Origin: JBGSWL01 sp041752455 | GTDB lineage: Bacteria; Pseudomonadota; Alphaproteobacteria; Rhizobiales; Rhizobiaceae | DNA: 64,000 nucleotides | Direction: 5' to 3' | Assembly (NCBI GenBank): GCA_041752455.1 | Contig: JBGSWL010000140.1 | Location: forward strand, 1-64,000 | Shown here: piece by piece, positions 23,872 through 32,593 of the stretch | Position numbering within the stretch: position 1 is the first letter of the stretch | Layout of the letters: each line of letters opens with the position of its first letter | Translations under genes and position numbers: made by a program | The notes under the pieces: generated by a model | Database searches by the model: none | What the model was told of the DNA's origin: nothing | What the model saw: only the letters and a program-made list of their open reading frames with translations

Positions 23872-26068
23872 TCCCGCAGAGCGCGTGCACCGGGCCTTTG
23901 CCCAGCGTGTCACGGCTGGTGACTTCCCGGCGCCGAACTCCACGGCGACCCTTGCCGACGCCGGGCTGACGCGCAAGGCGGCGCTCGGCATTTTTGCTTC
24001 GCAGTGCGCGTCGCGGCAACTCGATCTTGCCGCCCGGCGCATGCAGGCGGCGGGCGAGGGGTATTACACGATCGGCTCGTCCGGCCACGAGGGCATGGCA
24101 GCGGTGGCGGCGGCGTTCCGCACCGATGACATGGCGTTTCTGCATTATCGCGACGGGGCGTTCCTGCTGGAGCGGGCGCGAATGGCGGGCGACAAGGACA
24201 TGATCTCCGACATGCTGTTGTCGTTTGCCTGTTCGAGCGAGGACCCGGTTTCCGGCGGGCGGCACAAGGTGCTTGGTTCCAAGCGCCTGAACATCCCGCC
24301 GCAGACCTCGACGATCGCCTCGCACCTGCCCAAGGCCATGGGTGCGGCCTATGCGATCGGACTTGCCAAGCGCATCAAGGCGGGTGGTGACGCGTTGGCG
24401 CGCGACGCTGTCATCATCTGCTCGTTCGGGGATGCGTCGCTCAACCATTCGACCGCGCAGGGGGCGATCAACGCCATCGGCTGGAGCGCGGTGCAGGGCG
24501 TTCCGATGCCGATCGTGTTGGTATGCGAAGACAACGGCATCGGCATTTCGGTGCGCACGCCAACGGGCTGGGTGGAGGCTTCGATGCGCCACCGGCCGGG
24601 CATTAACTACCTCAGCTGCGACGGGACCAACGCCGCCGACACCTATCGCGCGGCGCGGGCGGCGGAGCAAATCGCACGCAAGCAGCGCAAGCCCGTGTTC
24701 CTGCACCTGCGGTGCGCGCGCCTGTTCGGCCATGCGGGCGCCGATGTGCAGGCGGCGTATCTTTCGGCAGCGGAAATTGCCGCAACGGAAGATGCTGATC
24801 CTTTACTGCATGGCGCTCACAAGCTGATTCAGGAAGCCGGTGTGACTTCTGCGGAAATCCTGAAGCTTTACAATGGTTTGGGCGATAACATCAAGAAACT
24901 GATTCCGCAGGTTTCGGCGGCGCCGAAGCTTGCCGATGCCGCTTCCGTCATGGCGTCGATCGTGCCGCCCAAACGGATCATCGCGCCGCGCAATGGCCCG
25001 TCTCCCGACGAACGCGCGGCGCTGTTCGGCAGCGATTTATCAGCGCTCGACCAACCGCAGACGCTGGCGCGGCAGATCAACATGGCGCTGACCGACCTGA
25101 TGGCCACCCATGACGAGATCGCGCTTTTCGGCGAAGATGTCGGTGCCAAAGGCGGGGTCTATGGCGTCACGCAAAAGCTGCAGGCACGGTTCGGGCAATC
25201 GCGGGTTTTCGATACGCTACTTGATGAACAGTCGATCCTCGGTCTTGCCATCGGCGTCGCGCACAACGGTCTTTTGCCGATCCCGGAGATCCAGTTCCTC
25301 GCTTATCTGCACAATGCCGAGGACCAGTTGCGCGGCGAAGCGGCGACGCTGCCATTCTTTTCCAACGGCCAGTTCGCCAATCCGATGGTCGTGCGGATTG
25401 CCGGCCTTGGCTACCAGAAGGGGTTCGGCGGGCACTTCCACAATGACAATTCGCTGGCTGTGCTGCGTGACATTCCGGGCATCATCGTCGCGGTGCCATC
25501 GCGTGGCGACGAGGCGGCAATGATGCTGCGCGAATGCGTGCGGCTGGCGCGCGAGGAACAGCGGGTGGTCGTCTTCATCGAGCCGATTGCGCTTTACCAG
25601 ACGCGCGATCTTCTGACCGCAAAGGACGGTGGCTGGATGACCACCTATCCCGCGCCGGACCGGAAAATCGCGCTCGGCGACGTGGGCTTCGAAGGGCAGG
25701 GCACAGACCTTGCCATCGTGACTTATGGCAATGGCCGGTATCTCTCGCGGCAAGCGCAGGCTGATCTTGCTGCCGAGGGGGTCGGCGTGCGGGTAATCGA
25801 CCTGCGCTGGATATCGCCGCTGCCGCATGAGGCAGTGCTGGAGGCGGTGGCGGATTGCAAGGCGGTGCTGGTCGTTGATGAATGCCGCCGATCAGGAAAT
25901 GCGGGCGAAGCGATGCTGGCGCGGCTGGCGGAAGCGGGGCTGATGCGCATCGCCTTGCACGCAGCCGAAGAGAGCTTCATCGCGACGGGGCCCGCCTATG
26001 CGGCAACCATGCCGTCGCGCGCTTCAATCCGTGAGGCGGCCTTGGTGCTGATCAGGCGCGGGGCTTGA
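23861..26068 (+). CDS. Fused alpha/beta E1 component of a 2-oxoacid dehydrogenase
   Basis: A 735-residue thiamine-diphosphate enzyme in which the E1-alpha and E1-beta subunits of a branched-chain-type 2-oxoacid dehydrogenase are joined. The alpha half has the ThDP motif beginning CSFGDASLN and ending LVCEDNGIGIS; the beta half begins near residue 400 with LARQINMALTDLMA, and carries FGEDVGAKGGVYGVT, TLLDEQSILGLAIG and the C-terminal VDLRWISPLP. No E2 or E3 gene is near, so it is an orphan E1 whose substrate is unknown. The start is uncertain (ATG 23861 or 23843; see the overlapping leader frame). Its 3' end overlaps the convergent rutR-like gene by 17 bases. Confidence 0.85.
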   Translation: MSSDPAERVHRAFAQRVTAGDFPAPNSTATLADAGLTRKAALGIFASQCASRQLDLAARRMQAAGEGYYTIGSSGHEGMAAVAAAFRTDDMAFLHYRDGAFLLERARMAGDKDMISDMLLSFACSSEDPVSGGRHKVLGSKRLNIPPQTSTIASHLPKAMGAAYAIGLAKRIKAGGDALARDAVIICSFGDASLNHSTAQGAINAIGWSAVQGVPMPIVLVCEDNGIGISVRTPTGWVEASMRHRPGINYLSCDGTNAADTYRAARAAEQIARKQRKPVFLHLRCARLFGHAGADVQAAYLSAAEIAATEDADPLLHGAHKLIQEAGVTSAEILKLYNGLGDNIKKLIPQVSAAPKLADAASVMASIVPPKRIIAPRNGPSPDERAALFGSDLSALDQPQTLARQINMALTDLMATHDEIALFGEDVGAKGGVYGVTQKLQARFGQSRVFDTLLDEQSILGLAIGVAHNGLLPIPEIQFLAYLHNAEDQLRGEAATLPFFSNGQFANPMVVRIAGLGYQKGFGGHFHNDNSLAVLRDIPGIIVAVPSRGDEAAMMLRECVRLAREEQRVVVFIEPIALYQTRDLLTAKDGGWMTTYPAPDRKIALGDVGFEGQGTDLAIVTYGNGRYLSRQAQADLAAEGVGVRVIDLRWISPLPHEAVLEAVADCKAVLVVDECRRSGNAGEAMLARLAEAGLMRIALHAAEESFIATGPAYAATMPSRASIREAALVLIRRGA

Positions 26069-26702
26069 TGCCGTTCAGGAGGATCGACAGAACCGCATGG
26101 GCGACCTGGTCGTTGAAGCCCGGGCGCTTGGTCTGCTTGCCGAGGATGGCGTTCACCTGCACGTCGAAGTCGGCATAGTGCTGGGTCGTCGCCCAGATCG
26201 TGAAGATGAGATGGTAGGGATCGACCGGCGCGATCTTGCCCGCGTCGATCCAGCGGCGGATGACGCCCGCCTTCTCGTCGACGAGCGCCTTCAGCCGGGT
26301 CTGCAGGAACTCCAGAACCAGCGGCGCGCCGCGCTGGACCTCGTTGGCAAACAGGCGGGATGCTTCCGGTGAGGCGTCCGACATGGTCAGCTTGATGGTG
26401 ATGTAACGGCGCAATTCCTCGATCGGGTCGCCGTCGGGATCAATCGCCGCGAACGGTTCAAGCCAGGCTTCCACCGTCTGTTCGATCACCTGCCGGTAGA
26501 TATCTTCCTTCGACGGGTAGTAGTAGAGCAGGTTGGTTTTCGACATGCCGGCGCGTTCGGCGATCCGGTCGATGGTGGCGCCGCGATAACCGTCGGTGGA
26601 AAACACATCGAGCGCCGCCAGGGCAATTGCTGCCCGGTTTTCGGTCTGGATGCGGCTGCGCTTTTTTGGCGCTTCCGCTTTTTTCGCCCGTGTCAGTGCC
26701 AC
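26052..26702 (-). CDS. rutR: TetR-family regulator, RutR-like
   Basis: A 216-residue TetR regulator with a basic N-terminal tail, a helix-turn-helix at about residues 40-62 (GATIDRIAERAGMSKTNLLYYYPSKEDIY) and a RutR-type ligand domain (YRQVIEQTVEAWLEPF, FANEVQRGAPLV, HLIFTIWATTQHYADFDVQV). RutR binds uracil/thymine and controls pyrimidine catabolism. A near-perfect RutR box lies about 95 bases upstream in the gap shared with the ureidopropionase gene, which supports autoregulation and control of the pyrimidine genes. The gene is convergent with the E1 fusion gene. Confidence 0.85.
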   Translation of the reverse strand: MALTRAKKAEAPKKRSRIQTENRAAIALAALDVFSTDGYRGATIDRIAERAGMSKTNLLYYYPSKEDIYRQVIEQTVEAWLEPFAAIDPDGDPIEELRRYITIKLTMSDASPEASRLFANEVQRGAPLVLEFLQTRLKALVDEKAGVIRRWIDAGKIAPVDPYHLIFTIWATTQHYADFDVQVNAILGKQTKRPGFNDQVAHAVLSILLNGIKPRA

Positions 26703-26796
26703 AGCTGATTTCCCGTTCGGCCTGCCGTCACCCTATAGCGGCTCTGCCCGGCGATTCCACCTTGACCGCACCAGAGCGCTTACATAGCCTTCAATT

Positions 26797-26812
26797 TTGA
26801 CCACTTAGTCAA
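26797..26812. promoter_or_regulatory. RutR operator upstream of the amidohydrolase gene
   Basis: TTGACCACTTAGTCAA matches the RutR consensus TTGACCANNTGGTCAA at 13 of 14 fixed positions. It lies between the divergent rutR-like and N-carbamoyl-beta-alanine amidohydrolase genes, 50 bases before the start of the latter. Confidence 0.8.
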
Positions 26813-26861
26813 GTTTTGGCGCGAGCCGTCCGGGCTCGTCGTTCGGGGCAGGAGGCAGGCT

Positions 26862-28112
26862 TTGGCTTCACCAGGGGAAAATCTGCGGATCGACGGCGAC
26901 CGTCTTTGGGATGCGCTGATGCAGATGGCCGAGATCGGCCCCGGCATCGCCGGCGGCAACAACCGGCAGACGCTGACCGATGAAGACGCCGAAGGCCGCC
27001 GCCTGTTCCAGCGGTGGTGCGAGGAGGCGGGCCTGACCATGGGTGTCGATGCCATGGGCACGATGTTCATGCGGCGCGAAGGCACGGACCCGGATGCACT
27101 GCCGGTCTATGTGGGCTCCCATCTCGACACCCAGCCGACCGGCGGCAAATATGATGGTGTGCTCGGCGTTCTGGCCGGCCTCGAGATCGTGCGCACGATG
27201 AATGATCTCGACATCAAGACGAAGCACCCGATTGTCGTGACCAACTGGACCAACGAGGAAGGCACGCGCTTTGCGCCGGCCATGCTCGCGTCGGGCGTTT
27301 TTGCGGGAATCCACGCGCTGGACTGGGCCCATGACCGGGTGGACGCCAAGGGCAATCGCTTCGGCGATGAATTGGAGCGGATCGGCTGGAAGGGCGATGA
27401 GGAGGTCGGTGCGCGCAAGATGCACGCCTTCTTCGAACTGCATATCGAGCAGGGGCCGATCCTCGAAGCGGAAGGCAAGGACATCGGCGTCGTCACGCAT
27501 GGGCAAGGGCTTCGCTGGATCGAGTGCACGGTGACCGGCAAGGAGAGCCACACCGGCTCGACGCCAATGCCGATGCGTCGCAATGCGGGCCGCGGCCTTG
27601 CCCAGATCATCGAGCTTGTGCACGTGATCGCGATGGACAACCAGCCCAATGCGGTCGGCGCCATCGGGCACATCGACGTCTATCCCAACAGCCGGAACAT
27701 CATTCCAGGCAAGGTGGTGTTCACGGTCGATTTCCGCAGCCATGAACTCGACCGGCTCAACGCCATGGTGGACCGGCTGATGGCGGAAGCGCCCAAGCTT
27801 TGTGAAGCGCTTGGCATTTCATTCGAAGCCAAGATCGTCGGGCAATTCGATCCGCCGGAGTTCGACCACGACTGCGTGCGGCTGATACGCGAGGCAGCCG
27901 AGCGGCTGGGCTATTCCCACATGAACATCGTATCGGGTGCAGGGCATGACGCCTGCTGGGTCAACCGGCTCTACCCGACGGCGATGGTGATGTGCCCTTG
28001 CGTCGACGGCCTGTCGCACAACGAGGCCGAGGAGATCACCAAGGACTGGGCGCGCGCGGGTGCTGACGTGCTGTTTCATGCGGTGATCGAGAAGGCGGAG
28101 GTGGTGGGGTGA
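26862..28112 (+). CDS. N-carbamoyl-beta-alanine amidohydrolase (M20 family)
   Basis: A 416-residue zinc-dependent M20/M28-type carbamoylase. Metal-binding motifs are GSHLDTQPTGGKYDG, TNWTNEEGTRFAPA, FFELHIEQGPILE, GKESHTGSTPM and the C-terminal SGAGHDACWV. In the reductive pyrimidine pathway this enzyme releases beta-alanine, CO2 and ammonia from N-carbamoyl-beta-alanine made by HydA. The family also contains allantoate amidohydrolases, but the neighbours (rutR, hydA, preTA) favour pyrimidine breakdown. Translation probably begins at TTG 26862, with GGAGG 6 bases upstream; no in-frame ATG is better placed. Confidence 0.88.
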   Translation: MASPGENLRIDGDRLWDALMQMAEIGPGIAGGNNRQTLTDEDAEGRRLFQRWCEEAGLTMGVDAMGTMFMRREGTDPDALPVYVGSHLDTQPTGGKYDGVLGVLAGLEIVRTMNDLDIKTKHPIVVTNWTNEEGTRFAPAMLASGVFAGIHALDWAHDRVDAKGNRFGDELERIGWKGDEEVGARKMHAFFELHIEQGPILEAEGKDIGVVTHGQGLRWIECTVTGKESHTGSTPMPMRRNAGRGLAQIIELVHVIAMDNQPNAVGAIGHIDVYPNSRNIIPGKVVFTVDFRSHELDRLNAMVDRLMAEAPKLCEALGISFEAKIVGQFDPPEFDHDCVRLIREAAERLGYSHMNIVSGAGHDACWVNRLYPTAMVMCPCVDGLSHNEAEEITKDWARAGADVLFHAVIEKAEVVG

Positions 28113-28137
28113 GCGTCGAGGCGGAGCTGCAATGAAG

Positions 28138-28214
28138 TTTCCCCCTTACCCAGCTGCGACCACGCCCGGCATGGCCGGGCTGGTCTCGCATCCCTCTCCC
28201 CGTCGGGGCGAGGG
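28138..28214. repeat. Mosaic intergenic repeat with two hairpins
   Basis: The 125-base gap after the amidohydrolase gene contains CCCCTTACCC..., a CCCGGC-ATG-GCCGGG hairpin and a second hairpin CCCTCTCCCC/GGGGCGAGGG (28192-28201 with 28205-28214). The composition is like the other intergenic mosaic repeats in this window and in rhizobial genomes generally; no exact second copy was found here. Confidence 0.55.
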
Positions 28215-28237
28215 AAGAAGCACCAGCGGAGCCCTCC

Positions 28238-29131
28238 ATGGACATTGACGGGCTGCTGCAAAGCGTCATCCGTTTTTCGAACTTCATGTCGTCGCGGCTC
28301 GTCGTTTCCGGCCTGTTTTTCTATGTGATGTCCGGCTTCACCGAGATCGGTAGCGCGACCGAGGGGTTCCTGCCCAATCTTGATCTCGTCAACGGCGTGA
28401 TCGCCAACTACCAGAACATCTTCGACATTCTCGGCGTGTCGGACTTCGCGCTGCTGCTGATTTTCTTCCTGTTCCTGACCGCGATCCATGTGGTGTTTGT
28501 CGCCTTCGACCGGCTTGGCCACTACATCCCTCCGGCGATCGTGCCGCTGCCGGGCTGGCAGGCGATCGACGACCTGACCGGACCGACCTTCGACATCCTG
28601 CGCGAGGCGCGCGGCGAGGAACATACGGACGAGGAGAACCAGCGGCTGTTCGAGTTCCGGCGCAAGCTGGAAGCCATCGACACGGCGAACGAGGAAGCCC
28701 ATGCCGACGAGATCGCAACCATCAGCGGCGCCTTCCGGGTGGCGAAGACCATGGCGGTGTTCTCGTTCCTCGCCTTTGTCTATGCCTTCGCATCCGGCAC
28801 ATATACCGGCGATATCGCCTTGCTGCTGATCATCCTCGGTTGCTCCATGCTGACAGTCGCCTATGCGATCCTGTCGATCTACCGGTCGCATTTCGACCGC
28901 ATCACCGAGCTTCGCGAGGAGGTCATTCACCAGTTGACCGGCTTTGCCGGCATCTGGCTGCCTGCGGACCATCATCAGCGCGTCCTCGACAGTTGCGCGC
29001 CGAGCCGTGATCTCAAACCGGCCGAATTCGAGGTGATGATGCCGGTCTACGGCACGCTGGACGAGTTCGTGCGGGACATGCGCAAATGGCGGCTGCGCCG
29101 CAGCGCCTCGAAAAACAGGGCAAGGACGTGA
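28238..29131 (+). CDS. Conserved membrane protein of unknown function
   Basis: A 297-residue protein with about four hydrophobic segments (roughly residues 18-35, 62-85, 165-183, 188-208), a charged acidic/arginine stretch between the second and third (residues 110-155, rich in Glu and Arg) and a basic C terminus. I recognise no family. It stands inside the pyrimidine cluster between the amidohydrolase and hydA and is coupled to the next gene by a TGATG overlap, so co-expression with pyrimidine catabolism is likely, but a mechanistic role cannot be given. Confidence 0.7.
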   Translation: MDIDGLLQSVIRFSNFMSSRLVVSGLFFYVMSGFTEIGSATEGFLPNLDLVNGVIANYQNIFDILGVSDFALLLIFFLFLTAIHVVFVAFDRLGHYIPPAIVPLPGWQAIDDLTGPTFDILREARGEEHTDEENQRLFEFRRKLEAIDTANEEAHADEIATISGAFRVAKTMAVFSFLAFVYAFASGTYTGDIALLLIILGCSMLTVAYAILSIYRSHFDRITELREEVIHQLTGFAGIWLPADHHQRVLDSCAPSRDLKPAEFEVMMPVYGTLDEFVRDMRKWRLRRSASKNRART

Positions 29132-29490
29132 TGGTCGCTGTGCACATCACGCAGGCCGATGTCACCGCGATGATCGAGCGCGAGATCGCGCTGTTTGCCG
29201 CCGGGGTTGATGCCAGCGCGTTCGATGCGGCGACGCTGCGGTCGCAGGCACTCTGGCGTGAACGGACATTGGCCGAGTTTCGGGCCGCGCTGGTGCCTCC
29301 GCATCTGGAAGCGGTGCAGTTTGCTGGCGGGTTCCAGGAAGACTGCTGGGCTGTGACCCGTTCGAACGGCGACTATCATGTGGTCTACATGCCGATTCCG
29401 GACCGGTTCTCGCTGGTGCGCGAAACGGCGGTCGGGCCTGTCGACATGAGCATTCACGGCGGCGCGATCGCCGTCTTTTCAACGACATGA
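29131..29490 (+). CDS. Small hypothetical protein before hydA
   Basis: A 119-residue protein starting at an ATG that overlaps the previous stop codon (TGATG), and ending 15 bases before hydA. It has a helical N-terminal half (MIEREIALFAAGVDASAFDAATLRSQALWRERTLAEFRAAL) and a beta-rich C-terminal half (FQEDCWAVTRSNGDYHVVYMPIPDRFSLV). No signal peptide, membrane segment or recognised motif. Operon position suggests a function connected with the pyrimidine genes or the upstream membrane protein. Confidence 0.7.
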   Translation: MVAVHITQADVTAMIEREIALFAAGVDASAFDAATLRSQALWRERTLAEFRAALVPPHLEAVQFAGGFQEDCWAVTRSNGDYHVVYMPIPDRFSLVRETAVGPVDMSIHGGAIAVFSTT

Positions 29491-29505
29491 TTGAAGGGAA
29501 TCATC

Positions 29506-30963
29506 ATGACCGCAACCATCATCAAGAACGGAACCATCGTCACCGCCGACCTGACCTACAAGGCGGATGTGAAGATGGAGCACGGCGTCATCACGCAGAT
29601 CGACCCGGACCTTTCCGGCGACACGGTGCTCGATGCGACCGGCTGCTACGTGATGCCGGGCGGGATCGATCCGCACACCCATCTCGAAATGCCGTTCATG
29701 GGCACCTACTCATCTGATGATTTCGAGAGCGGCACGCGCGCGGCGCTCTCCGGCGGCACGACGATGGTGGTGGATTTCTGCCTGCCTGCGCCCGGCCAGT
29801 CGCTGCTGGAAGCGCTGACCATGTGGGACAACAAGACATCGAGAGCCTGCTGCGACTTTTCCTTCCACATGGCGATCACCTGGTGGAGCGAGCAGGTCTT
29901 CAACGAGATGGATACCGTGGTGAAGGAGCGCGGCATCAACACCTTCAAGCATTTCATGGCCTACAAGGGCGCGCTGATGGTGGACGATGACGAGATGTTC
30001 TCCTCCTTCCAGCGCTGCGCTGCGCTTGGCGCGCTGCCGCTGGTGCATGCGGAGAACGGCGATGTGGTTGCGCAGTTGCAGGCCAAGCTCCTCGCCGAAG
30101 GCAATAACGGGCCTGAGGCGCACGCCTATTCGCGCCCGGCCGAAGTGGAGGGCGAGGCGACCAACCGGGCGATCATGATTGCCGACATGGCGGGCGTGCC
30201 GGTCTATATTGTGCACACCTCGTCCGAACAGGCGCATGAGGCGATCCGCCGCGCGCGCCAGAACGGCATCCGCGCCTATGGCGAACCGCTGATCCAGCAT
30301 CTGACGCTCGATGAAAGCGAGTACCGGCACCCGGACTGGGACCATGCGGCGCGGCGCGTGATGAGCCCGCCGTTCCGTGACAAGAAGCATCAGGATTCGC
30401 TTTGGGCGGGGCTTGCTGCCGGTTCGCTGCAGGTGGTGGCAACCGACCACTGCGCCTTCACGACCGCGCAGAAACGCTTCGGCGTCGGCGACTTCACCAA
30501 GATCCCGAACGGCACCGGCGGGCTTGAAGACCGCATGCCGATGCTGTGGACCAACGGCGTTGTAACTGGTCGCCTGACCATGAACGAATTCGTCGCGGTG
30601 ACCTCGACCAACATCGCGAAGATCCTGAACATGTATCCGAAAAAGGGCGCGATCCTCGTCGGCGCGGACGCTGATATCGTCGTCTGGGACCCAGCCAAGG
30701 AGAAGACGATCACGGCGGCCGCCCAGCAGTCGGCGATTGACTACAATGTGTTCGAGGGCAAGCATGTGAAGGGCCTGCCTCGCTACACGCTGACGCGGGG
30801 TGTCGTTGCCATCGAGGATGGTACTTTGAACACGCAGGAAGGCCACGGCCAGTTCGTCGCGCGCGAACCCTTCACCGCGGTCAACGCCGCCTATTCGACG
30901 TGGAAGGAAATCACCGCCCCGCGCAAGGTTCAGCGCACCGGCATTCCGGCGAGCGGGGTGTGA
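29506..30963 (+). CDS. hydA: Dihydropyrimidinase (D-hydantoinase)
   Basis: A 485-residue cyclic amidohydrolase that opens dihydrouracil/dihydrothymine to N-carbamoyl-beta-alanine. Binuclear zinc motifs are visible: GGIDPHTHLEMPF, the carbamylated-Lys region FKHFMAYKGALMVDDDEM, LVHAENGDVV, VYIVHTSSEQAHEA and the catalytic Asp in QVVATDHCAFT. Length is typical. ATG at 29506 follows GAAGGGA by 6 bases. It works between PreTA (uracil to dihydrouracil) and the upstream amidohydrolase. Confidence 0.95.
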   Translation: MTATIIKNGTIVTADLTYKADVKMEHGVITQIDPDLSGDTVLDATGCYVMPGGIDPHTHLEMPFMGTYSSDDFESGTRAALSGGTTMVVDFCLPAPGQSLLEALTMWDNKTSRACCDFSFHMAITWWSEQVFNEMDTVVKERGINTFKHFMAYKGALMVDDDEMFSSFQRCAALGALPLVHAENGDVVAQLQAKLLAEGNNGPEAHAYSRPAEVEGEATNRAIMIADMAGVPVYIVHTSSEQAHEAIRRARQNGIRAYGEPLIQHLTLDESEYRHPDWDHAARRVMSPPFRDKKHQDSLWAGLAAGSLQVVATDHCAFTTAQKRFGVGDFTKIPNGTGGLEDRMPMLWTNGVVTGRLTMNEFVAVTSTNIAKILNMYPKKGAILVGADADIVVWDPAKEKTITAAAQQSAIDYNVFEGKHVKGLPRYTLTRGVVAIEDGTLNTQEGHGQFVAREPFTAVNAAYSTWKEITAPRKVQRTGIPASGV

Positions 30964-31001
30964 GACCTTTGCCCAACGGACTCAGTGGCGACCATGGCAA
31001 G

Positions 31002-31042
31002 AAAAAGCCGCCCCGCCTGCCGACATTGGCAGACGGAGCGGC
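31002..31042 (-). terminator. Terminator of the phytase-like gene
   Basis: On the minus strand a stem of about 15 pairs (GCCGCTCCGTCTGCC with GGCAGGCGGGGCGGC) and a 6-base loop is followed by TTTTTC. It lies 17 bases beyond the phytase-like stop codon and between two convergent genes. Confidence 0.8.
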
Positions 31043-31058
31043 GATGGAAGGTTACTGC

Positions 31059-32411
31059 TTATTTGGCAGCGAGCAGTTCCGGAACATCGAGCAGGATGAT
31101 CTCGTTGTCGGCTGCTGCATCAAGCTTGCGGCCGGAGGAATAGGGCAGGTTGTTGTCGTTGCCGACCATGATCTGCGTGTCGGAAACGGCCATCACGTCT
31201 TCGATCGTGAAGAACGGGAAGGTCATGATGCCGGTGAGGTCACGCTTGGCAACGGTTTCCAGCCGGTTCTTCTTGTCCGGATCGGCAATGTTCATCAGGT
31301 CGATGTGACCGATGCGGCGCACGAAGCCATCGGCGTCGATGGTGGCGGTGTCGATCAGGACGATGCGCTTCAGCATGGCCGGCAGCGGGAAGCAATCAGG
31401 CTTGGCATCGCCTTCGCACTTCAGCGACGGGTCGCCTTCGCCGTTGTCACGTTCGATGACGAGGGCGCGGGTTTCGTCGATGAAGTTGAAATCGCCGATG
31501 GCGGTCGCGCCTTCAGCCAGCGCAAACTTGAACGAGGCGCCGGTCCATTCGCCCTTGGCGGGGTCGAAGGCGAGAACCTTGAGGAAGTTGCCTTCCGGCT
31601 TGCCGTCTTCGCCGATCAGCGGCTTTTCCATCATCGCCCAGAGCAGGTTCGAGCCGGGCTGCAGCGCCAAGCCCTCATAGCCGCCCGAACGCGGGACGTT
31701 CCAGTCCTTGCCGGCGACCGACAGGCCGCTGATGGTCGGATGATCGACGCTCTTCAGCGGCTTGCCATCAACCATGGTCTGGTAGACAGCAATGACTTTG
31801 CCGTCTGCGGTCGCGTGAATGATCGACGGGCCGAACTCTTCGCCAAGCCAGATGTCACCATTGGCGAACTGGATGCTTTCGAGGTCAAAGTCAGCGCCGG
31901 TCAAGTAGCGCTCGGCTGTGCCTTCATAAGCGATGCGGTGCATGACCTTGCGGTCCGGGTCGCGCAGGAAAATGGTTTCCTTGACTTCGGTCGTGCCGGT
32001 TTCGAAGTTCGGCATCACCTTGTGAAAGAACAGCAGGGCGTCCGAGCTGTTGGCCTTGGAACCAAAGCCGTTGTCGGTCAGCGTATAGATCGAGCCGTCT
32101 TCGGCCGTGTTCATGGCAAAGCCGGAAAAGCCCTGCAGCGGCTGACCTTCGAAAGGCACAGACAGGCCGGTCGGGCGCTTGCCATGCAGGCCGCCGGTGT
32201 CGCCGGCGACCGAGCCGACCGCGTCGGTGCGGGCAGGCGTCGTGAACTTGCCGGAGACCTTGGCGTCAGCGGGCGCATCGGCCGGTGTGGCAACAAAGCT
32301 GGCCGCCGGCAGGACCGAATGGCCGGCAAGCTTGGCAGGAAAAACGTCTTCAGCGTGGGCAGCAGCGAGCGATGCCGCCACGGCAATGGCAGATACCGAC
32401 AGTTTCAACAT
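31059..32411 (-). CDS. Secreted esterase-like phytase-family protein
   Basis: A 450-residue periplasmic protein with a signal peptide (MLKLSVSAIAVAASLAAAHA) and a phytase-like beta-propeller domain (GFSGFAMNTAEDGSIYTLTDNGFG, GADFDLESIQFANGDIWLGEEFGPSIIH, GGYEGLALQP, FPFFTIEDVMAVSDTQIMVGNDNNLPYSSGR). Members are annotated as esterase-like activity of phytase family proteins, and probably release phosphate from organic esters. A candidate Pho box 70 bases upstream fits phosphate-starvation control. It interrupts the pyrimidine cluster in the opposite direction. The ATG at 32411 is 6 bases from GGGGA. Confidence 0.82.
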   Translation of the reverse strand: MLKLSVSAIAVAASLAAAHAEDVFPAKLAGHSVLPAASFVATPADAPADAKVSGKFTTPARTDAVGSVAGDTGGLHGKRPTGLSVPFEGQPLQGFSGFAMNTAEDGSIYTLTDNGFGSKANSSDALLFFHKVMPNFETGTTEVKETIFLRDPDRKVMHRIAYEGTAERYLTGADFDLESIQFANGDIWLGEEFGPSIIHATADGKVIAVYQTMVDGKPLKSVDHPTISGLSVAGKDWNVPRSGGYEGLALQPGSNLLWAMMEKPLIGEDGKPEGNFLKVLAFDPAKGEWTGASFKFALAEGATAIGDFNFIDETRALVIERDNGEGDPSLKCEGDAKPDCFPLPAMLKRIVLIDTATIDADGFVRRIGHIDLMNIADPDKKNRLETVAKRDLTGIMTFPFFTIEDVMAVSDTQIMVGNDNNLPYSSGRKLDAAADNEIILLDVPELLAAK

Positions 32412-32480
32412 GATCATTCCCCGGTTATGGACGTGTGTGAGCACACTGTCGGGAAACTAGGATCGGCGCTTGACGCGGCG

Positions 32481-32498
32481 GTGACAGATTTTCGTCAG
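32481..32498 (-). promoter_or_regulatory. Candidate Pho box of the phytase-like gene
   Basis: On the minus strand CTGACGA-AAAT-CTGTCAC resembles the PhoB consensus of two CTGTCAT direct repeats separated by four AT-rich bases (second half 6/7, first half 4/7). It is about 70 bases upstream of the phytase-like start codon in an otherwise featureless 182-base gap. Confidence 0.5.
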
Positions 32499-32593
32499 TT
32501 TGATGTTGGTTTGTTGAACAAGGGACGGAGTGTCGGTTCGATGGGCCTGAATGAAGGTGGCAAGAGCAGCCTGGCATTTGGTAGGCTTTTGGC

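Noticed and set aside
26862..28112. Assignment of the M20 enzyme as allantoate amidohydrolase (AllC)
   Set aside because: It sits behind a RutR box and next to hydA/preTA, 19 kb from the urate genes; beta-ureidopropionase is the better reading.
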